A DNA stretch of 64,000 nt, from the NCBI RefSeq assembly GCF_021088345.1, contig NZ_CP088156.1, positions 6,138,001-6,202,000 on the forward strand, given 5' to 3'. Of the stretch, positions 15,118-23,064 are shown in pieces. Every line of letters begins with the position of its first letter. Within the stretch, counting starts at the first letter, position 1. Under the pieces are notes generated by a model. It was not told the DNA's origin. It searched no databases and saw only the letters and a list, made by a program, of their open reading frames with translations. This DNA comes from Bradyrhizobium ontarionense (GTDB lineage: Bacteria; Pseudomonadota; Alphaproteobacteria; Rhizobiales; Xanthobacteraceae). Made by a program: the position numbers and the translations under genes.

Positions 15118-16035
15118 ATGCTTCTCGTCGTCGAACAATTCCTGAACGGGCTGCAGTTCGGACTGCTGCTGTTTCTGCTGGCTGCCGGCCTGACGCTGGT
15201 TTTCGGCATCATGGACCTCGTGAACCTCGCCCATGGCTCCCTCTATATGATGGGCGCCTATTTCGCGGCGACCTTCGTGGCCTGGACCGGCAGCTTCGTG
15301 CTCGGCGCCATCCTGGCGCTGGGTGCCACGCTTCTGCTCGGCATCGTGCTCGAATTTACGGCACTGCGGCACCTCTATGGCCGCGACCATCTCGATCATG
15401 TGCTGGCGACCTTCGGCCTGATCCTGTTCTTCAACGAAGCCGTCAGGTTGATCTGGGGCCCCGCCGGCCTCGCGTTGCCGCTGCCGTCCTGGCTCGCCTT
15501 CCCGGTGACGATCCTGCCCGGCATCCAATATCCGGCCTATCGGCTCGCCATCATCGTGGTGGCGCTGCTGGTTGCGCTGCTGCTCTATCTCGGCGTGATG
15601 CGCACCCGCATCGGGATGCTGATCCGCGCCGGCGCCTCCAACCGCGAAATGATCGGCGCGCTCGGCATCAACATCAAGCTGCTCTACACGCTGGTGTTCG
15701 GGCTTGGCGCCGCGCTCGCCGGCCTCGCCGGGCTGATGCAGGCGCCGATCCTCACCGTGCAGATCGGCATGGGCGAGAACATTCTCATCCTCGCCTTCGT
15801 CGTGATCGTGATCGGCGGCATCGGCTCGATCCGCGGCGCCTTCATCGCTGCGATCATGATCGGCCTGATCGACACGATGGGGCGCGCCTTCCTGCCCAAC
15901 CTGCTGCGCCAGGTCTTGAATTCGGCCGCGGCCTCGACGGCGGCGCCGGCGCTGTCGTCGATGCTGATCTATCTCCTGATGGCGATCGTGCTGGTGGCGC
16001 GGCCTGAAGGCTTGTTTCCGGCCAATCGCAGATGA
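15118..16035 (+). CDS. ABC transporter permease, LivH type
   Basis: A 305-residue permease with about eight hydrophobic segments. The start LLVVEQFLNGLQFGLLLFLL and the motif GIMDLVNLAHGSLYMMGAYF are LivH signatures. The ATPase-coupling region is near residues 180-205 (RAGASNREMIGALGINIKLL). ATG 15118 has GAGGGG immediately upstream; a GTG three codons earlier is possible. Its stop overlaps the LivM-type start (ATGA at 16032-16035). The four genes 15118-18463 encode a complete membrane complex and have overlapping ends throughout. Confidence 0.93.
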   Translation: MLLVVEQFLNGLQFGLLLFLLAAGLTLVFGIMDLVNLAHGSLYMMGAYFAATFVAWTGSFVLGAILALGATLLLGIVLEFTALRHLYGRDHLDHVLATFGLILFFNEAVRLIWGPAGLALPLPSWLAFPVTILPGIQYPAYRLAIIVVALLVALLLYLGVMRTRIGMLIRAGASNREMIGALGINIKLLYTLVFGLGAALAGLAGLMQAPILTVQIGMGENILILAFVVIVIGGIGSIRGAFIAAIMIGLIDTMGRAFLPNLLRQVLNSAAASTAAPALSSMLIYLLMAIVLVARPEGLFPANRR

Positions 16036-16979
16036 AATCCTCGCTCACTGTCCAGAACATCGTCGCGGCCGCGGTCGTTGCCGGTCTCGTGCTGCTGCCG
16101 GTCTATTCGAACCTCAGCGGCAACATCTTCATCCTGACGCTGTTCACCCGCATCGTGATCCTGGCGCTATCAGCGGTCAGCCTGAACCTGATCATGGGCT
16201 ACGGCGGCATGATGAGCTTCGGCCATGCCGCCTATCTCGGCATCGGCGGCTATGCCGTCGGCATCCTGGCGCAAGAGGGGATAGGCTCCGGCTATGCCCA
16301 GTTCGCCGTCGCCATTGCGGTCTCCGCGCTTTACGCGCTGGTGATCGGCGCGCTGAGCTTGCGCACCCGCGGCGTCTATTTCATCATGATCACGCTCGCG
16401 TTCGCGCAGATGGCCTATTACGTCGCCTCGGGCCTCGCCCGCTACGGCGGCGACGATGGCCTCACGGTCTATAAGCGCAGCGATTTCGGCAGCCTGATCA
16501 ATCTCGGCAACCGCGTGCAGTTCTACTATCTCTGCCTTGGCTGCCTGCTTGCCGTCGTGGTGCTGATCTGGCGCATCGTCAATTCGCGCTTCGGCCTGGT
16601 GCTGCAGGGCCTGCGCTCCAACGAGCAGCGCATGCAGGCGATCGGCTTCCCGTCCAAGCGCTACAAGCTCGCCTGTTTCGTCATCGCCGGCATGCTGTGC
16701 GGGCTCTCCGGCGCGCTGCTCGCCAACAACACCGATTTTGTCAGCCCGGCCGTCATGTACTGGACCCGCTCCGGCGATCTCATGGTGATGGTGATCCTGG
16801 GCGGCATGGGCACCTTGCTCGGCCCCGTCGTCGGCTCGGTGGCGTTCCTGGTGCTGGAAGAGGTGCTGTCGCAGATCACCGAATACTGGGCGATCATCAT
16901 GGGGCCGCTGCTGCTCCTGGTCGTGCTGTTCGGCCGAGGCGGCATCATGGGCATGCTCGGGAGGTTGAATCGTGGCTGA
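16032..16979 (+). CDS. ABC transporter permease, LivM type
   Basis: A 315-residue permease. The motif MGYGGMMSFGHAAYLGIGGY near residues 54-75 is diagnostic for LivM, followed by further membrane helices to the end. The coupling loop GLRSNEQRMQAIGFPSKRYK is visible near 195-215. It overlaps LivH upstream by four bases and the LivG-type ATPase downstream by eight. It forms the heterodimeric channel with the LivH-type protein. Confidence 0.93.
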   Translation: MKSSLTVQNIVAAAVVAGLVLLPVYSNLSGNIFILTLFTRIVILALSAVSLNLIMGYGGMMSFGHAAYLGIGGYAVGILAQEGIGSGYAQFAVAIAVSALYALVIGALSLRTRGVYFIMITLAFAQMAYYVASGLARYGGDDGLTVYKRSDFGSLINLGNRVQFYYLCLGCLLAVVVLIWRIVNSRFGLVLQGLRSNEQRMQAIGFPSKRYKLACFVIAGMLCGLSGALLANNTDFVSPAVMYWTRSGDLMVMVILGGMGTLLGPVVGSVAFLVLEEVLSQITEYWAIIMGPLLLLVVLFGRGGIMGMLGRLNRG

Positions 16980-17742
16980 ACCTCTGCTTCGCGTCGACAA
17001 TCTGGTGCGCCGGTTCGGCGGCATCGTTGCGACCGATCACGTCTGCCTCGACGTCGCCAAGGGCGAGATCCACGCCATCATCGGGCCGAACGGCGCCGGA
17101 AAGACCACGCTGATCAGCCAGCTCACCGGCCATCTCGCCCCGCATTCGGGGCGCATCTTCCTAGGCGGGCGCGACATCTCGCATTTCCCGGCCTACAAAC
17201 GCAGCGCGCTCGGGCTGGCACGCTCGTTCCAGATCACCTCGCTGCTGACCGACTTCACCGCGGCCGACAACGTCGCGCTCGCGGCGCAGGCGCATGACGG
17301 CAGGCATTCGTTCCGCTTCTTGGCCAATGCGCGCAAGGAGAAGGCGCTGCGCAACGCCGCCCACGCGGCGCTCGATCGCGTCGGTCTTCGTCATCGTGCC
17401 GACGTGCCTGTGTTGAAGCTCAGCCATGGCGAGCAGCGCGAGCTCGAATTGGCGGTGGCGCTCGCGACCAAGCCGCAGCTCCTGCTGCTGGATGAGCCGA
17501 TGGCGGGCCTCGGCGTCACCGAATCCCAGCGCATGGTGAAGCTGTTGTTGGAGCTGCGCCGCGAGGTGTCGATCGTGCTGGTCGAGCACGACATGGAAGC
17601 GGTGTTCGCGCTGGCCGACCGCATTTCGGTGCTGGTCTATGGCCGCATCATCGCCTCGGGCGTGCCGGACGAGATCCGGCAGAACGAGGAGGTCAAGCGC
17701 GCCTATCTCGGCGATCAGCATGTGGTGGTCGGCCATGGTTGA
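16972..17742 (+). CDS. ABC transporter ATP-binding protein, LivG type
   Basis: A 256-residue ATPase. Walker A is GPNGAGKTT near residues 39-47, the signature is LSHGEQRELE (His replacing the second Gly of LSGGE, common in LivG), and Walker B is LLLLDEPMAGL. The C-terminal YGRIIASGVPDEIRQNEEVK is typical of LivG. The start is GTG at 16972, inside the end of the permease gene; no better ATG is near. Partner of the LivF-type protein encoded next. Confidence 0.93.
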   Translation: MAEPLLRVDNLVRRFGGIVATDHVCLDVAKGEIHAIIGPNGAGKTTLISQLTGHLAPHSGRIFLGGRDISHFPAYKRSALGLARSFQITSLLTDFTAADNVALAAQAHDGRHSFRFLANARKEKALRNAAHAALDRVGLRHRADVPVLKLSHGEQRELELAVALATKPQLLLLDEPMAGLGVTESQRMVKLLLELRREVSIVLVEHDMEAVFALADRISVLVYGRIIASGVPDEIRQNEEVKRAYLGDQHVVVGHG

Positions 17743-18463
17743 CCAGAAAGCAGAAGACATGCTGCTCGCCGTCGACGGCATCGAGACCTGTTACGGTCTC
17801 AGTCAGGTCCTGTTCGGCTTGTCCTTGTCGATTCGCCCCGGCGAGATGGTCTCGCTGATGGGCCGCAACGGCATGGGCAAGACCACCACGATCCGCTCGA
17901 TCATGGGCCTGACCCAGGCGCGCGCCGGCACGATCCGCTTCAGCGGACAGGAGACGCGACGGCTGCCGTCCTACAGGATCGCTCAGCTCGGCATCGGTCT
18001 GGTGCCGGAGGGTCGGCAGATCTTCCCCAATCTGACGGTGACCGAAAATCTGGTGGCGGCCTCCACCAACCGGCTCGGAGCTTCCGATCCCTGGACGCTC
18101 GCCAAGATCCACGCGCTGTTTCCGCGGCTGGCCGAGCGTGGCGGCAACATGGGCAATCAGCTCTCCGGCGGCGAGCAGCAGATGCTGGCGATCGGCCGTG
18201 CGCTGATGACGAATCCGAAGCTGCTGATCCTCGACGAAGCCACGGAAGGCTTGGCGCCCTTGATTCGCGAGGAGATCTGGAATTGCCTGTCGCTGCTCAA
18301 GTCGCGCGGGCAGTCGATCCTCGTCATCGACAAGAACGTCGGACATCTGACCCGCATCTGCGATCGCCACTACATTATCGAGCGCGGCCGCACCGTGTGG
18401 AGCGGCACGTCGGTCCAGCTCATGGCCGAGCCCGAGCTGCAGCATCGCTATCTCGGTATTTGA
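17735..18463 (+). CDS. ABC transporter ATP-binding protein, LivF type
   Basis: A 242-residue ATPase starting MVDQKAEDMLLAVDGIETCY. Walker A GRNGMGKTT (with Met, a LivF feature), Q-loop and signature LSGGEQQMLAIGRAL, Walker B LLILDEATEGLAP. The start at 17735 overlaps the LivG-type gene by eight bases; an internal ATG at 17759 is an alternative. It is the last gene of the transporter operon and is followed by a palindromic repeat and an insertion sequence. Confidence 0.93.
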   Translation: MVDQKAEDMLLAVDGIETCYGLSQVLFGLSLSIRPGEMVSLMGRNGMGKTTTIRSIMGLTQARAGTIRFSGQETRRLPSYRIAQLGIGLVPEGRQIFPNLTVTENLVAASTNRLGASDPWTLAKIHALFPRLAERGGNMGNQLSGGEQQMLAIGRALMTNPKLLILDEATEGLAPLIREEIWNCLSLLKSRGQSILVIDKNVGHLTRICDRHYIIERGRTVWSGTSVQLMAEPELQHRYLGI

Positions 18464-18573
18464 CGGCGGCTCAGCGCCGCTGAATGAAGCGCCGGTTCGG
18501 ATCCGTTCGCGGAAATGCCACGGCCAATCTAGATGATAGCGGCCGCGACGAGCAATTGTGCAAATCAGTTGCT

Positions 18574-18648
18574 CGTCATGCCCGGGCTTGTCCCGGGCAT
18601 CCACGTCGTTCCGGGTCCACAAGTGACGTGGATGGCCGGGTCAGGCCC
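18574..18648. repeat. Palindromic repeat, 'CGTCATGCCCGGG...' family, interrupted by an IS
   Basis: The left part, beginning CGTCATGCCCGGGCTTGTCC, runs to GGGTCAGGCCC at 18638-18648. The right part resumes at 19920 with the same GGGTCAGGCCC and ends GGCCATGACGACG at about 19943. Removing the insertion and one copy of the 11 bases restores a complete repeat ending GGGTCAGGCCCGGCCATGAC. Confidence 0.88.
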
Positions 18649-19919
18649 ACGGCTGTCCGGTTTAGAATGAGTGGACAAGGCGCATGGCGTGGATTCTTCT
18701 GCGGTCTTGAGCATCGCCAAATGTTCGAGACACGCCAGGAAGGTCCCGCCATGCGCCACCACAATACTGTATTTCACGCGCTGCAGAAGCTTGTTCCGTG
18801 GAGGGATTTCGACCGGCTTGTGGAAACACATCGGGCGAACAAGCGCGTGCGCCGGCTCAGTACCCAGAACCAGTTTCTCGCTCTGCTTTATGGCCAACTG
18901 GCTCGCGCGGAGAGCCTGCGTGCCATTGAAGCGTCCTTCGAGAGCCACGCAGCGCGGCTCTATCACGTTGGCGCAAAGGAGGTTTCGCGTTCCACGCTGG
19001 CTGATGCCAATGCTCGGCGGCCCTATGAGGTCTTCACCGGGCTTCTGGCCGAGATGATGAAAAGCTGTGAACGGAAGCTGGCAGGTGAAGTCGCGGATGC
19101 GGTCTATCTGATCGATTCGACCAGATTTTCCCTGAACTCGCTCAGTGCCGACTGGGCCAAGTTCAGCCGCGGCATCAACTGCTTCAAGCTGCACATCGTC
19201 TATAATCCAGATACCGAGAATCCAACCTCGGCTGAGTTGACCGCGGGAAACGTCAACGACATCACCATGGCGAAGTCTCTTCCGATCCGCCTAGGCGCCA
19301 CCTACGTCTTCGATCTTGGTTACTATGATTACGGCTGGTGGGCCGAGCTCAACAAGCAAGGGTGTCGTCTCGTTACCCGTCTCAAAGCCAATACCAAGCT
19401 CAGAAATGTGACCGAGAACAAGATCCCGAAAGACTCTTCCGTCCTGTCTGACCGTGTCGGCCTCCTGCCTGCGAGGCTCGCAGCGTCCCGAAAGAACCCG
19501 TTCCAGGATCCTGTCAGAGAGATCAGGATCTCTACGGAAACCGGAAAAATCCTGCGCATCGTCACCAATGATCTCGATGCATCGGCCGATGAAATCGCCG
19601 ATCTCTATAAGCGCCGTTGGCAGATCGAGCTGTTCTTTCGCTGGGTCAAACATACGCTGAAGATCCGCCACTTTCTCGGAACCTCCGAGAACGCCATTCG
19701 CATCCAGATCGCCGTGGCGCTGATCGCTCATCTGTTGCTGCGCGCGACCCATAAGCTGCAAAACAGCGTCAAGAGCCTGCAGACGTTTACAGGTCTGATC
19801 ACGCAAAACCTCATGCATCGCAAGCGGATCGATCGACTACTCGATCGGCCCCCGCCAGCCAGGCAAGATGACCGCCAGTTGAGCCTAAGTATATGCTAAA
19901 AACTAAACCGGACAGCCGT
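18649..19919 (+). mobile_element. Intact IS4-family insertion sequence, 1271 bp
   Basis: The ends are perfect 17-base inverted repeats, ACGGCTGTCCGGTTTAG at the left (18649-18665) and its complement at the right (19903-19919). The direct repeat GGGTCAGGCCC (18638-18648 and 19920-19930) is an 11-base target duplication, in the range known for IS4. One transposase gene fills most of it. Perfect ends, intact gene and intact duplication suggest a recent insertion. Confidence 0.95.
18751..19899 (+). CDS. IS4-family transposase
   Basis: A 382-residue DDE transposase starting MRHHNTVFHALQKLVPWRDF. The catalytic residues are Asp122 (YLIDSTRF), Asp188 (YVFDLGYYD) and Glu293 within the YREK signature Tyr286-(2)-Arg289-(3)-Glu293-(6)-Lys300. 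An N-terminal domain of the DUF4372 type is recognisable (FDRLVETHRANKRVRRLS). I chose ATG 18751, with AGGAAGG upstream; the open frame extends further left, out of the element and into the host repeat, so that part is not coding. No frameshift or internal stop is seen. Confidence 0.94.
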   Translation: MRHHNTVFHALQKLVPWRDFDRLVETHRANKRVRRLSTQNQFLALLYGQLARAESLRAIEASFESHAARLYHVGAKEVSRSTLADANARRPYEVFTGLLAEMMKSCERKLAGEVADAVYLIDSTRFSLNSLSADWAKFSRGINCFKLHIVYNPDTENPTSAELTAGNVNDITMAKSLPIRLGATYVFDLGYYDYGWWAELNKQGCRLVTRLKANTKLRNVTENKIPKDSSVLSDRVGLLPARLAASRKNPFQDPVREIRISTETGKILRIVTNDLDASADEIADLYKRRWQIELFFRWVKHTLKIRHFLGTSENAIRIQIAVALIAHLLLRATHKLQNSVKSLQTFTGLITQNLMHRKRIDRLLDRPPPARQDDRQLSLSIC

Positions 19920-20121
19920 GGGTCAGGCCCGGCCATGACGACGTGGAGACAGACAGGCGCAAGATTGCAGACCGCCATAGGCGCTCGTTTCGCGAAGGAC
20001 TCCTCGTCGCGTGATCCGGCAGCCATGCTGACATGCGCCGTTTTTTCGCATTGAGGTGCAGTTCGGGGTGGACTATTCTCCAGGTAGAAGTTTGTTTGCC
20101 CTTTTATCAAAGGTTGAGCAA

Positions 20122-20271
20122 ATGCGTGCGCGTCACCTTGGAATCGAAGCGCCGAACAAAGCCGCCTCCCGCAAACGTGGATTCTGGTCGGCGGAGTCAG
20201 ACGTCGAGACCGTGCTGTGCCTTGCCTTCATGCTGATCGTCGGGATCATCGTGAAGCTGACGCCACCCTGA
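20122..20271 (+). CDS. Small predicted membrane protein, unknown
   Basis: A 49-residue frame starting MRARHLGIEAPNKAASRKRG with one hydrophobic segment near the C-terminus (VLCLAFMLIVGIIVKL). A basic N-terminus and a terminal helix would suit an inner-membrane microprotein. A possible ribosome site (AGGTTGAG) lies upstream. I do not recognise the family. The frame is open further upstream to 20056, but without an evident start signal. It stands alone between the IS flank and a convergent gene. Confidence 0.45.
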   Translation: MRARHLGIEAPNKAASRKRGFWSAESDVETVLCLAFMLIVGIIVKLTPP

Positions 20272-20288
20272 GCGTCGTCGATCGGCTC

Positions 20289-20627
20289 TCAGCGCTCGAA
20301 CGGGATGTACCTCTGGTATTCCTTCGGCACCCGGCTGCGGTAGCGCGAGGGTACCTTGCCGGTGCGTAGCGAGTGCTCGACCTCCTGCCGCGTGGTCTTG
20401 GTCCGCTTCTTCTTCGGCGTGGTCGCATCGCCTGCGGGCTTGGTGTCGCCGGCCTTGTCGGTCGAGGCCGCGGGCGCAGGACTCGCTGTTGCGACAGGGG
20501 CGGGGCTTGCGGCGGGAGCGGGTTGGGCCGGAGTATCCGGGGCCGGTGCGCTCTGTGCGAAGGCCGTTCCGACTGCGAGACCCAAAGCCAAGACGCTTGC
20601 AACTGCGATCCCGGAGAACTTGATCAT
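20289..20627 (-). CDS. Secreted Pro/Ala-rich protein, unknown
   Basis: A 112-residue protein. The start MIKFSGIAVASVLALGLAVG then TAFAQ is a good signal peptide with cleavage after AFA. The middle is a low-complexity Ala/Pro/Ser region (about residues 27-60), then a Lys-rich stretch (PKKKRTKTTRQ), and a conserved-looking end RTGKVPSRYRSRVPKEYQRY. It may be a small periplasmic protein that binds wall or DNA-like polyanions, but no function can be assigned. ATG at 20627. It is divergent from the riboswitch-controlled operon. Confidence 0.7.
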   Translation of the reverse strand: MIKFSGIAVASVLALGLAVGTAFAQSAPAPDTPAQPAPAASPAPVATASPAPAASTDKAGDTKPAGDATTPKKKRTKTTRQEVEHSLRTGKVPSRYRSRVPKEYQRYIPFER

Positions 20628-20857
20628 AACAACGAGACTCCAAACCAAGGCGGCTGACGTGCTGGCCTGATGAGGTCGTCCGTGCGCGCCGACCGGTTCA
20701 TGCTCCCCCGGCATGGCCGTCGCCCGCCGATGAGCCTCATCGCCCAAGATCAATTCGTGGTGCCAGTTTTTTGAGCACAGGCTGCAGTGTGTTCCCTTGA
20801 ATCGCAAGCGTTTTTCTTTGGCATGCGGATTGCTCCTCTAGTTGCTTAGAGTTGGCA

Positions 20858-20952
20858 GCTAGGGTTCCGGTTCTCCATGGAGAATGCTGGTCCGAGAGCA
20901 GCCGCCAGGGGAGAGCCCTGGTGCACGGCGGGATAAAAGCCCGGGAGACCTC
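20858..20952 (+). ncRNA. Guanidine-I (ykkC) riboswitch
   Basis: The conserved ykkC core is clear. GCTAGGGTTCCGG starts the aptamer at 20858, followed by hairpin TTCTCC/GGAGAA, then CTGGTCCGAGAGCAGCC, then hairpin CCAGGG/CCCTGG, then CACGGCGGGATAAAAGCCCG and GGAGA at the end. Spacing and invariant blocks match the type 1 class that binds guanidinium rather than the ppGpp/PRPP variants, by memory of the consensus. It lies 71 bases before the start of an ABC importer operon that also contains an agmatinase-family enzyme. Guanidine binding should switch expression on. Confidence 0.93.
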
Positions 20953-20987
20953 AGAGGCCGCGCTTGGCAGGCTCGAGGTTGTTCATG

Positions 20988-21021
20988 CCAGTCCGCGGTC
21001 AGAAAACCGATGAGGGACTGG
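20988..21021 (+). promoter_or_regulatory. Hairpin sequestering the ribosome site downstream of the riboswitch
   Basis: CCAGTCC (20988-20994) pairs perfectly with GGACTGG (21015-21021). The second arm overlaps the ribosome site GAGGG of the gene starting at 21024. There is no U-tract, so control looks translational: this stem would hide the ribosome site when formed, with the riboswitch deciding whether it forms. Confidence 0.6.
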
Positions 21022-21023
21022 AC

Positions 21024-22094
21024 ATGGGAAAAGCGCGAAATCTGTTTGTTGCCTTGATCGCTGCTACGACGCTGGCGAGCACCTCGCTATCGCCCGCCTT
21101 CGCTGAGAAGAAGAAGGAATTCAACATCGCCTGGACGATCTATGTCGGCTGGATGCCGTGGCCCTATGCGGCCGAGTCCGGCATCGTCAAGAAGTGGGCC
21201 GACAAATACGGCATCTCGATCAAGGTCACCCAGATCAACGACTACGTCGAATCGATCAATCAATACACCGCCGGCAAGTTCGACGGCGTCACCGTCACCA
21301 ACATGGACGCGCTGACGATCCCCGCCGCCGGCGGCGTCGACACCTCCGCCATCATCATGGGCGACTACTCCAACGGCAATGACGGCGTGGTGCTGAAGAA
21401 GGGCAAGACGCTGGCCGACATCAAGGGCCAGAAGGTCAACCTGGTCGAGCTCTCGGTGTCGCACTATCTGCTGGCGCGCGGCCTCGAGACCGTGAAGCTC
21501 TCCGAGAAGAACATCAAGACCGTCAACACCTCGGATGCCGACATCGTCGCGGCCGCGAAGTCGCCGGACACGACGGCGGTCGTTACCTGGAACCCGCAGT
21601 TGCTGGAAGTGAAGGCGGAGCCGGGCGCGAGCCTGGTGTTCGACTCGAGCAAGATCCCCGGCGAGATCGAGGATCTCCTGGTCGTCAACAGCGCGACGCT
21701 CAAGGACAATCCGGAGCTCGGCAAGGCGCTGACCGGCATCTGGTACGAGACCATCGCGCTGATGAAGGACCAAAGCGAGAAGGGCAAGGCCGCGCGCGAG
21801 GCGATGGCGAAGCTGTCGGGCACTGATCTGGCGGGCTTCGAGACCCAGCTCAAGACGACGTTCATGTACTACGAGCCGAAGGATGCGCTCGCCTTCATGA
21901 CCGGTGCCGAGCTGCCGAAGATCATGGATCTCGTGCGCACCTTCTGCTTCGACCACAATCTCCTCGGTGAGAAAGTGAAGTCGAAGGATGCGGTCGGCAT
22001 CTCGACGCCTACGAAGGCGCTTGGCTCGGCCAGCAATGTGAAGCTGCGCTTCGATCCGACCTTCATGAAGATGGCCGCCGAAGGCAAGCTCTGA
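21024..22094 (+). CDS. ABC transporter substrate-binding protein, NitT/TauT type, riboswitch-controlled (probable guanidine binding)
   Basis: A 356-residue secreted protein, signal peptide MGKARNLFVALIAATTLAST with cleavage near PAFA. The mature protein begins KEFNIAWTIYVGWMPWPYAA and contains the NitT/TauT-type motif around VNLVELSVSHYLLARGLE. It belongs to the branch often annotated as urea-carboxylase-associated binding protein, which is frequently under guanidine-I riboswitches. Given that riboswitch just upstream and a guanidine-hydrolase-like enzyme downstream, guanidinium is the most likely ligand. The ribosome site is inside a hairpin (20988-21021). An in-frame upstream ORF extension to 20964 lies within the riboswitch region and is not used. 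Confidence 0.9.
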   Translation: MGKARNLFVALIAATTLASTSLSPAFAEKKKEFNIAWTIYVGWMPWPYAAESGIVKKWADKYGISIKVTQINDYVESINQYTAGKFDGVTVTNMDALTIPAAGGVDTSAIIMGDYSNGNDGVVLKKGKTLADIKGQKVNLVELSVSHYLLARGLETVKLSEKNIKTVNTSDADIVAAAKSPDTTAVVTWNPQLLEVKAEPGASLVFDSSKIPGEIEDLLVVNSATLKDNPELGKALTGIWYETIALMKDQSEKGKAAREAMAKLSGTDLAGFETQLKTTFMYYEPKDALAFMTGAELPKIMDLVRTFCFDHNLLGEKVKSKDAVGISTPTKALGSASNVKLRFDPTFMKMAAEGKL

Positions 22095-22122
22095 TCGCTT
22101 TCAGACTGAGCAATCAGTGTCA

Positions 22123-22231
22123 CCCCTCATCCTGAGGAGCTTGCGCAAGCAAGCGTCTCGAAGGATGAGGCCCAGACCGGGCCTCATGGTTCGAGACGGC
22201 GCTGACGCGCCTCCTCACCATGAGGAATGAG
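22123..22231. repeat. Palindromic repeat 'CCCTCATCCTGAGGAGC ... CCTCACCATGAGG' inside an operon
   Basis: About 110 bases with paired segments (CCTCATCCT / AGGATGAGG, CGTCTCGAA / TTCGAGACG, GCCTCATGG / CCATGAGG). It lies between the binding protein and the permease gene and ends 11 bases before the permease start. As a strong mRNA structure it may stabilise the upstream message and keep binding protein in excess of permease. Confidence 0.82.
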
Positions 22232-22242
22232 GGAGCCTCGCG

Positions 22243-23064
22243 ATGCCGCGTGCAATGAACGTCGTTCCGAACCGGGGCAGCCGGCTGCTGCTGGCCTTCC
22301 TTCCGTTCCTGCTCGTCGCCCTCATCTACGTGATCGGCTCCGCCGAGCGGCGGGCCGCCAATCCCGACGACAAGCTGCTGCCGCCGGTGTCGGAGATGGT
22401 CGCGACCTCGAAGCGGCTCGCGGCCGAGCCGGATCGCCGCTCCGGCGACTACGTGCTGTGGGCCGATACGGCAGCGAGCCTGCAGCGCCTGGCGCTCGGG
22501 CTCGGCATTGCGGCCGTCGTCGGTCTCGTGCTCGGCCTTGCCATTGGCCTATTGCCGATCGCCGGCGCCGGCTTCGGCACCCTGGTCGCGGTGCTGTCGA
22601 TGATCCCGCCGATGGCGGTTCTGCCGGTCCTGTTTATCGTGTTCGGGCTCGGCGAGCTGTCCAAGGTGGTGCTGATCGTCATCGGCGTCACGCCAACGCT
22701 GGTGCGCGATCTCTCGCTCGAGGTGCAGGCCATGCCCCGTGAGCAGCTGATCAAGGCGCAGACGCTCGGCGCCTCGACCTGGCAGGTCGCGATCCGTGTC
22801 GTACTGCCGCAGATCATGCCGCGCCTGATCAAGTGCCTACGGCTGATGATCGGCCCGGCGTTCCTGTTCCTGATCTCGGCGGAGGCCATCGCCTCCGATG
22901 TCGGGCTCGGCTACCGCATCTTCCTGGTCAGGCGCTATCTGTCGATGGATGTGATCCTGCCCTATGTCGCCTGGATCACGCTGCTCGCCTATCTGTTCGA
23001 CCTTGCCTTGGTGTGGATCGGCCGGCGCGCGTTCCCCTGGGCATATGACGGGGGAGCGCGCTGA
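22243..23064 (+). CDS. ABC transporter permease, NitT/TauT type
   Basis: A 273-residue permease with an N-terminal helix (LLLAFLPFLLVALIYVIGSA) and about five more. The coupling EAA-like loop is near residues 155-185 (VQAMPREQLIKAQTLGASTW). A longer than usual periplasmic loop follows the first helix (residues about 30-75). ATG at 22243; stop overlaps the ATPase start (ATGA-type overlap at 23062-23064). Second gene of the guanidine-I operon. Confidence 0.9.
   Translation: MPRAMNVVPNRGSRLLLAFLPFLLVALIYVIGSAERRAANPDDKLLPPVSEMVATSKRLAAEPDRRSGDYVLWADTAASLQRLALGLGIAAVVGLVLGLAIGLLPIAGAGFGTLVAVLSMIPPMAVLPVLFIVFGLGELSKVVLIVIGVTPTLVRDLSLEVQAMPREQLIKAQTLGASTWQVAIRVVLPQIMPRLIKCLRLMIGPAFLFLISAEAIASDVGLGYRIFLVRRYLSMDVILPYVAWITLLAYLFDLALVWIGRRAFPWAYDGGAR

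Noticed and set aside
18484..18750. 5' extension of the IS4 transposase frame
   Set aside because: It lies partly outside the element's left end and reads through a host repeat; family members start at the MRHHN position.
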